64,000 nucleotides of DNA, from contig JALEPL010000014.1 in NCBI GenBank assembly GCA_022766245.1, forward strand, positions 60,366 through 124,365. Reading direction: 5' to 3'. The translations under genes were made by a program, and so were the position numbers. The notes under the pieces are model-generated. The model ran no database searches. It saw nothing but the letters and a program-made list of their open reading frames with translations, and was not told the origin of the DNA. Below are positions 59,524 to 64,000 of the stretch, one piece after another (within the stretch, counting starts at the first letter, position 1; each line of letters opens with the position of its first letter). This stretch comes from Lachnospiraceae bacterium. GTDB lineage: Bacteria; Bacillota; Clostridia; Lachnospirales; Lachnospiraceae.

Positions 59524-59580
59524 TTACCACTTTTGTGTGACCGTATAATTTCCTATAATGAAACTATTCCTTTTACCAAT

Positions 59581-59622
59581 GTGTGTCCGAATGAAATAGC
59601 AAAATTCATTTCGGAAACACAC
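59581..59622. repeat. Palindrome of the AGCAAAATTCATT family (after rimI)
   Basis: GTGTGTCCGAATGAA (59581-59595), ATAGCAAAA, then TTCATTTCGGAAACACAC: an imperfect 15-bp inverted repeat. It is the cleanest copy of this family in the window. Confidence 0.7.
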
Positions 59623-59721
59623 AAAAATAAAAAAGGAGTAAAATAAAAAGCTAGGGAAATGTAACGATACGGTGGCATGGAGCTGCCAGATGAACAGCTG
59701 AGAGAGAGACAGGTGCACGGA

Positions 59722-59928
59722 ATGATGGAACAGAAATTATGTAACGTTTGTGGAAAACAATTGGATGCTTCTAGGGAAGATTACCTATATATAGAAAAGG
59801 AATGGGGTTTTTTTTCTGCTAAAGATGGTAGAAGGGACAGAATACGCATCTGTGAATCATGCTATGACAGGTGGATTGCACAGCTTTCGATACCGGTGAA
59901 TACCGGAGATGTAACGGAATTATTATGA
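59722..59928 (+). CDS. Small zinc-ribbon-like protein of unknown function
   Basis: The 68-residue protein has CNVCGKQLDASREDYLYIEKEWG near its start and ICESCYDRWI later: two CxxC pairs that could bind one zinc. It ends in VNTGDVTELL. An in-frame ATG at 59677 would add 15 residues, but AGGTG at 59711-59715 suits 59722 or 59725 better. Similar small proteins with KEWGYFS-like segments occur in Lachnospiraceae; I do not know a function. The stop codon lies inside the left end of the inverted-repeat element. Confidence 0.6.
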   Translation: MMEQKLCNVCGKQLDASREDYLYIEKEWGFFSAKDGRRDRIRICESCYDRWIAQLSIPVNTGDVTELL

Positions 59929-60130
59929 TACAAGGGTCAAAAGGTCAGAACTCGTTCCTGCTTGCAGGATAAGAGTTCTGACTTGTTGACCCGCACACAC
60001 ATGAGGAAGTAGTGATTTTCCTTGGAAAATCAACAGATTCCGAATGTGTGTAGAATTGCGGGAGTTGCACAGCAACGGAGAAATTCGTGTATCAAATGAT
60101 GGGCAAAATACCTTTTGACCCTCATATCAT
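59925..60130. repeat. Inverted-repeat-flanked, hairpin-rich non-coding element (206 bp)
   Basis: The 21-bp ends (59925-59945 and 60110-60130) are inverted repeats with 19 of 21 matches, each containing GGGTCAAAAGGT. Inside, GTCAGAACTC/GAGTTCTGAC (near 59945-59983) and CACACAT/ATGTGTG (near 59996-60051) form further hairpins. No open frame of note is inside. It fills the gap before rnz and looks like a small mobile or repetitive palindromic element without a transposase. Confidence 0.65.
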
Positions 60131-60160
60131 TATTATAAGGTTAAAGTAAGTAGGTAGAAT

Positions 60161-61072
60161 ATGTTAGATGTCTGTTTATTGGGTACAGGAGGAATGATGC
60201 CGCTGCCTTATCGGTGGCTCACATCTCTGATGACCAGATATAATGGCAGCAATCTTTTGATTGACTGCGGAGAGGGTACACAGATTGCCATTAAGGAAAA
60301 AGGATGGAATTTCAAGTCCATCGATACGATTTGTTTTACCCACTATCACGCAGACCATATCAGTGGTCTGGTAGGAATTTTGCTGGCAATGGGAAATGCG
60401 GACCGGACAGAACCGGTGACGCTGGTAGGCCCGAAGGGGCTGGAACGGGTAGTGAATGCGCTGCGAGTGATCGCACCGGAGCTTCCGTTTCCCCTTTCCT
60501 TCATAGAATTGACAGAGCCGGAGCAGTGTCTTAAGTTAAATGGATACGGTATCAAGGCATTTCGGGTAAATCACAACGTGGTGTGCTATGGCTATACTTT
60601 GGAGATTGCCCGGGCCGGACGTTTTTCTGTGGAGCAGGCTGAAAAGTATGGCATCCCGAAGAAGTACTGGAGCATTCTGCAAAAGGGGCAGGACGTGGAT
60701 GCACCGGAGGGACATTTTACTCCGGATATGGTGCTTGGAAATGCCCGAAAAGGAATCAAGGTGACCTACACCACGGATACAAGACCCACAGAGAGCATTC
60801 GCATCAATGCAGCGGATGCAGATCTTTTCATCTGTGAGGGAATGTATGCGGAAAAGGATAAAATAAAAAAGGCAAAGCAGTATAAACATATGACTTTCTA
60901 TGAGGCAGCCCAGCTGGCAAAGGATGCCGGGGTCAAAGAAATGTGGCTGACCCATTTCAGTCCGTCGCTGGTACATGGGGAGAGTTATATGGATCAGGTA
61001 AAGGCAATTTATTCAAATGCACATCTGGGAAAGGATGGCATGTCCGTCGAACTGGATTTCGAGGAGGAATAA
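60161..61072 (+). CDS. rnz: Ribonuclease Z
   Basis: The 303-residue metallo-beta-lactamase-fold nuclease trims the 3' ends of tRNA precursors lacking encoded CCA, which suits the CCA-less tRNA genes in this window. Motifs are LLGTGGMMPLPYRWLTS, LLIDCGEGTQIAIKE, CFTHYHADHISGLVG (zinc ligands), VTYTTDTRPTESI and EGMYAEKD, with LTHFSPSLV near the end. Length is normal for the short form. Confidence 0.94.
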   Translation: MLDVCLLGTGGMMPLPYRWLTSLMTRYNGSNLLIDCGEGTQIAIKEKGWNFKSIDTICFTHYHADHISGLVGILLAMGNADRTEPVTLVGPKGLERVVNALRVIAPELPFPLSFIELTEPEQCLKLNGYGIKAFRVNHNVVCYGYTLEIARAGRFSVEQAEKYGIPKKYWSILQKGQDVDAPEGHFTPDMVLGNARKGIKVTYTTDTRPTESIRINAADADLFICEGMYAEKDKIKKAKQYKHMTFYEAAQLAKDAGVKEMWLTHFSPSLVHGESYMDQVKAIYSNAHLGKDGMSVELDFEEE

Positions 61073-61074
61073 AC

Positions 61075-61656
61075 ATGAAACAGATGCGGATGGTCCTGGT
61101 GGGCATTCTGTGTGTGGCGCTGGTGGTGGGATTTTATTATTATCTTTCCAACCGAACCCCGGACAGTGTGCAGGATACGCAGGAAATCAGCGAGATCACA
61201 AAAATTACCACGAAGAATCTGGATACATCCTATCCGTCGACTCCGCGGGAAGTGATAAAATTTTATAATCGTATTTTGACCTGTGTATATAATGAGGAAT
61301 ATACAGACGAGGAATTTGATGCCATGGCAGAGCAGATTTGGAAAATGATGGATGCAGATCTGCAGGAGAATAATCCGCTGGAGCAGTATCGCGAGACACT
61401 GCGGGCTGATGTGGCATCTTATCAGGCGGAGAACAGGATCATTGCCACCACATCTGTCTGTGACAGCAGTGACGTGGAGTATCGGAAGGTGCAGGGATAC
61501 GAATGCGCCTATGTCACTGCGTCCTATTTTTTGCAGTCAGATACTGCGTTTAATCGGGCGAATCAGGAGTATGTACTGCGGCAGGACAGCACAGGGAAAT
61601 GGAAAATATACGGCTTTGCAGTGATAGGAGGAAGTGACAGCAATGCAGAAGAATAG
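61075..61656 (+). CDS. Membrane-anchored protein of unknown function
   Basis: The 193-residue protein has an N-terminal membrane segment (about 5-23, [18 protein letters not shown]) and an extracellular domain of about 165 residues. It contains [27 protein letters not shown] and a C-terminal [17 protein letters not shown]. The mixed alpha/beta end resembles the NTF2-like or lipoprotein folds seen in other Lachnospiraceae anchored proteins, but I do not recognise the family. The gene starts 2 bp after rnz and overlaps tsaD by 14 bp. Confidence 0.65.
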   Translation: MKQMRMVLVGILCVALVVGFYYYLSNRTPDSVQDTQEISEITKITTKNLDTSYPSTPREVIKFYNRILTCVYNEEYTDEEFDAMAEQIWKMMDADLQENNPLEQYRETLRADVASYQAENRIIATTSVCDSSDVEYRKVQGYECAYVTASYFLQSDTAFNRANQEYVLRQDSTGKWKIYGFAVIGGSDSNAEE

Positions 61657-62674
61657 TGAGGATATTGCAATATTGGCAATCGAAAGCTCCTGTGATGAAA
61701 CGGCAGCAGCAGTGGTGGTAAACGGAAGAGATGTGCGCTCCAACGTGATCTCATCACAAATCGATTTGCATACGCTTTATGGCGGTGTGGTTCCGGAAAT
61801 CGCTTCCAGAAAACATATAGAAAAAATCAATCAGGTGATTGCCGAAGCCATGCAGGAGGCAGAGGCTGGCTGGGAAGAACTGGATGCCATTGCGGTGACT
61901 TATGGTCCCGGATTGGTAGGCGCTCTTTTGGTGGGCGTGGCAGAGGCAAAGGCGATTAGTTATGCCAGAAAGCTTCCGCTGATTGGCGTGCATCATATCG
62001 AGGGGCATATCAGCGCCAATTATATAGAGAATAAAGAACTGAAGCCGCCATTTTTATGTCTGGTGGTATCCGGCGGGCATACCCATCTGGTGAATGTGGC
62101 GGATTACGGGAAATATGAGATATTGGGAAGAACCAGAGATGATGCAGCAGGGGAGGCTTTTGACAAGGTGGCTCGTGCCATTGGTCTGGGCTATCCCGGT
62201 GGACCGAAAATCGAACGGGTATCAAAAATCGGAAATCCCCATGCGGTAGAATTTCCGCGTCCCAAGGTGGCAGACGATGCCTATGATTTCAGCTTCAGTG
62301 GATTGAAGTCCGCAGTTTTAAATTATATCAATGGCTGTAATATGAAAAATATCCCTGTGGTGCAGGAGGATGTGGCTGCATCCTTCCAAAAAGCGGTAAT
62401 CGATGTGCTGGTGGGAAATGCTATGCATGCAGCCGGGCAATATCATGCCACAAAGTTTGCTATCGCAGGTGGCGTGGCATCCAACGGCACTTTGCGGGAA
62501 GCCATGAAGCAGGCATGTGAAGAGAGAAATATAGCATTTTATCATCCGTCACCGATTCTGTGTACCGATAATGCGGCTATGATTGGAGCGGCAGCATACT
62601 ACGATTATAAAGCCGGTATCCGCAGTGGATGGGATCTGAATGCGGTGCCGAATCTGAAACTGGGAGAACGCTAA
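61643..62674 (+). CDS. tsaD: tRNA N6-adenosine threonylcarbamoyltransferase TsaD
   Basis: The 343-residue ASKHA-family enzyme transfers threonylcarbamoyl to A37 of tRNAs, with TsaB and TsaE. Motifs are [27 protein letters not shown] with the metal-binding [40 protein letters not shown] and [18 protein letters not shown] at 61627-61631 supports the start at 61643. The gene is separated from tsaE-tsaB-rimI by the zinc-ribbon gene, rnz and the anchored protein. Confidence 0.96.
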   Translation: MQKNSEDIAILAIESSCDETAAAVVVNGRDVRSNVISSQIDLHTLYGGVVPEIASRKHIEKINQVIAEAMQEAEAGWEELDAIAVTYGPGLVGALLVGVAEAKAISYARKLPLIGVHHIEGHISANYIENKELKPPFLCLVVSGGHTHLVNVADYGKYEILGRTRDDAAGEAFDKVARAIGLGYPGGPKIERVSKIGNPHAVEFPRPKVADDAYDFSFSGLKSAVLNYINGCNMKNIPVVQEDVAASFQKAVIDVLVGNAMHAAGQYHATKFAIAGGVASNGTLREAMKQACEERNIAFYHPSPILCTDNAAMIGAAAYYDYKAGIRSGWDLNAVPNLKLGER

Positions 62675-62675
62675 T

Positions 62676-63392
62676 ATGGAGAGGATTGCTGCAATTGTGC
62701 TGTCAGCAGGCAAGGGAAACCGCATGAACAGCCAGGTACACAAACAGTATATGGAACTGGCAGGAAAACCTGTCATCTATTATGCACTGCAGGCGTTTTC
62801 TGAGAGTGCTGTAGATGAAATTGTGCTGGTAGTGGGGGCAGGTGAGGTGGAATTCTGCCAAAAAGAAATCGTGGAGAAGTATCATTTTACCAAAGTGACT
62901 CACATTGTGGAGGGTGGAAAAGAACGATACCACTCCGTTTATGAGGGATTAAAGGTGTGTACGGATGCAGACTACGTGATGATTCATGACGGAGCCAGAC
63001 CATTTGTAAGCCAGGAAGTGATTACGTCCGCAATGGAAGATGTGAAAAAGAGCGGAGCCAATATAGCAGCTGTCCCGGTGAAGGATACCATCAAGCAGGT
63101 GGATGAGACAGGAATGGTAGTGGATACGCCCAGACGCGACCGATTGTGGAGTGTACAGACCCCCCAAAGCTTTTCCCGAAAACTGATTTTGTCTGCCTAT
63201 GAGAATATGCTAAAACAGGAGAACTCTGCTATCACGGATGATGCTATGGTAGTGGAGCAGTATGGCGGCAGCAATATCCATGTGATTCCTGGTGATTATT
63301 GCAATATCAAGATTACCACACCGGAGGATTTATTGATTGCAGAGGCCTTTGTAAAAAAATATATAAAAAATGAAAAAAGTTTGTTGACATAG
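62676..63392 (+). CDS. ispD: 2-C-methyl-D-erythritol 4-phosphate cytidylyltransferase
   Basis: The 238-residue enzyme makes CDP-ME in the MEP isoprenoid pathway. Motifs are IVLSAGKGNRMNSQVHKQYMEL (CTP loop, split), VEGGKERYHSVYEGL, MIHDGARPFVS, AAVPVKDTIKQVDETG and TPQSFSRKLILSAYE. It starts 1 bp after tsaD. No ispF follows; tRNA genes come next. Confidence 0.95.
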   Translation: MERIAAIVLSAGKGNRMNSQVHKQYMELAGKPVIYYALQAFSESAVDEIVLVVGAGEVEFCQKEIVEKYHFTKVTHIVEGGKERYHSVYEGLKVCTDADYVMIHDGARPFVSQEVITSAMEDVKKSGANIAAVPVKDTIKQVDETGMVVDTPRRDRLWSVQTPQSFSRKLILSAYENMLKQENSAITDDAMVVEQYGGSNIHVIPGDYCNIKITTPEDLLIAEAFVKKYIKNEKSLLT

Positions 63393-63412
63393 TATGTGAT
63401 TGATGATACAAT
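63384..63412 (+). promoter_or_regulatory. Promoter of the first tRNA-Ser
   Basis: TTGACA (63384-63389), 17-nt spacer, TACAAT (63407-63412), overlapping the end of ispD. Confidence 0.8.
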
Positions 63413-63446
63413 CACTATTGCGTCAGTCAAGACGACAATTTCATAT

Positions 63447-63532
63447 GGAGAGGTATCGAAGTGGTCATAACGAGGCGGTCTTGAAAACCGTTTGTCCGCA
63501 AGGGCGCGTGGGTTCGAATCCCACCCTCTCCG
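63447..63532 (+). tRNA. tRNA-Ser (anticodon TGA)
   Basis: Acceptor GGAGAGG pairs with CCTCTCC and the discriminator is G. The anticodon loop CTTGAAA gives TGA. A long variable arm (TTTGTCCGCAAGGGCGC region) marks a class II serine tRNA. T-arm GTGGG-TTCGAAT-CCCAC. CCA is not encoded. Confidence 0.95.
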
Positions 63533-63539
63533 TTTAAAG

Positions 63540-63570
63540 TCATCATCTGCAAGTCGGGATGATGATTTTT
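63540..63570 (+). terminator. Terminator between the two tRNA-Ser genes
   Basis: TCATCATC (63540-63547), 10-nt loop, GATGATGA (63558-63565), then five T residues. Confidence 0.75.
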
Positions 63571-63598
63571 ATCGAAAAGAATATCTTAGAAATAATTC

Positions 63599-63688
63599 GG
63601 AGAAGTACCCAAGCTGGCCGAAGGGACACCCCTGGAAAGGGTGCAGGTCGTTAATAGCGGCGCGAGGGTTCAAATCCCTCCTTCTCCG
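63599..63688 (+). tRNA. tRNA-Ser (anticodon GGA)
   Basis: Acceptor GGAGAAG pairs with CTTCTCC and the discriminator is G. The anticodon stem CACCC/GGGTG encloses loop CTGGAAA with anticodon GGA. A long variable arm is present. T-arm GAGGG-TTCAAAT-CCCTC. CCA is not encoded. No separate strong promoter is clear, so it may depend on read-through from upstream. Confidence 0.94.
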
Positions 63689-63729
63689 CTCGCTTGTGAA
63701 ACACATAACAACAAAAAATAAAAAAGTTG

Positions 63730-63758
63730 TTGACAAAGCCAAAGAGCTGTGGTAGTAT
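63730..63758 (+). promoter_or_regulatory. rRNA operon promoter
   Basis: TTGACA (63730-63735), 17-nt spacer, TAGTAT (63753-63758). The leader (about 63765-63967) contains the hairpin GACC-G-CTGAAA / TTTCAG-A-GGTC (63768-63798) and GTAATC/GATTAC (63851-63869), probably for processing or antitermination. Confidence 0.7.
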
Positions 63759-63967
63759 TAACAAGCTGACCGCTGAAAAGAAACATCTTTCAGAGGTCAA
63801 GAACATTGATAACTGAATAGTGAAATAACCTTGAAAGATTTTGAGAAAACGTAATCAGATATAGATTACAAAATCATTCAGGACAGCTTCTAGAAATAGA
63901 AAGCGACCTAAAAACAGTAAACTTTAGGATATTTAGCCAAGCTAAATTCTGAAGAGGACAAACATTA

Positions 63968-64000
63968 TAACATGAGAGTTTGATCCTGGCTCAGGATGAA
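63968..64000 (+). rRNA. rrs: 16S ribosomal RNA, 5' end (cut by the window)
   Basis: AGAGTTTGATCCTGGCTCAG at 63975-63994 is the universal 16S forward site, equal to E. coli positions 8-27, which puts the mature 5' end at about 63968. The following GGATGAA is the usual Lachnospiraceae continuation. Only about 33 nt are in the window. Confidence 0.95.

Noticed and set aside
59677..59721. N-terminal extension of the zinc-ribbon protein
   Set aside because: The extra 15 residues have weak start signals compared with the ATG at 59722, though they cannot be excluded.

Overview
The window is a 64 kb piece of a bacterial chromosome, most likely from a gut-type Lachnospiraceae (Clostridia, Bacillota). 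The evidence is the SCIFF peptide plus its radical SAM maturase, a fused SecDF, low-to-mid GC content with AGGAGG-type ribosome sites, M56/BlaI pairs, PyrK/PyrD class 1B, and a 16S rRNA 5' end of Lachnospiraceae type. Nearly all genes are on the + strand; three small genes (cyclophilin, YjfB-like, DUF2752) are on the - strand. No prophage, IS element, CRISPR array or biosynthetic island was seen. The gene content is mainly housekeeping, and the unusual material lies between the genes.

Layout. 1-4.0 kb: end of a cell-surface polysaccharide locus (GT2 glycosyltransferase end, LCP ligase, SGNH protein, MBOAT). 4-7.4 kb: glmS and an HtrA protease. 7.6-13.5 kb: sugar nucleotidyltransferase, carbamate kinase, ABC-F ATPase, uracil permease, PAP2 phosphatase. 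13.5-16 kb: cyclophilin, acetyltransferase, small membrane protein, dense palindromic repeats. 16-20.7 kb: a ~64-bp tandem repeat array, then scfA, scfB, secDF and a DUF1294 gene. 20.7-25.5 kb: choline-binding-repeat CAP protein, clpB, polysaccharide deacetylase. 25.5-28.3 kb: a decaying toxin-antitoxin/ProX patch and a BlaI-BlaR1 pair. 28.5-37.4 kb: rarA, aminotransferase, glyA, and the pyrimidine genes pyrC-pyrF-pyrK-pyrD followed by yigZ. 37.5-42.4 kb: tRNA-Gln, acyl-ACP thioesterase, CvfB, RidA, YjfB, TrxB, NlpC/P60 hydrolase. 42.5-48.5 kb: a cluster of DnaA boxes, TagA-like and YitT proteins, a PucR-like regulator, ftsE-ftsX and a PDZ/S41 protease. 48.9-57.4 kb: prfB with programmed frameshift, a Tim44/SPFH zinc-ribbon pair, ACT protein plus homoserine dehydrogenase, DUF2752, SprA-like protein, tex. 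57.4-64 kb: YcxB protein, tsaE-tsaB-rimI, zinc-ribbon protein, RNase Z, anchored protein, tsaD, ispD, two tRNA-Ser genes and the start of an rRNA operon.

The strongest non-routine signal is a family of short intergenic hairpins. Their 11-nt loop is close to GAAGGTACTGA, and their stems differ from copy to copy while keeping base pairing. They lie ahead of glmS, the cyclophilin gene, secDF, pyrC and the Tim44-like gene, always in the orientation of the following gene, including the single - strand case. Larger relatives lie ahead of prfB and glyA. A second shared leader, 38 bp identical, sits at the same distance before the start codons of clpB and ridA. Other points of interest are the repeat array before the SCIFF gene, a SCIFF peptide with a seventh cysteine, four DnaA boxes away from any dnaA gene, a 30-bp perfect palindrome before the thioesterase, and a three-gene patch where each gene appears to have lost an internal or terminal part.

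All assignments were made by reading the sequence and recalling protein families; no database search or folding calculation was run.
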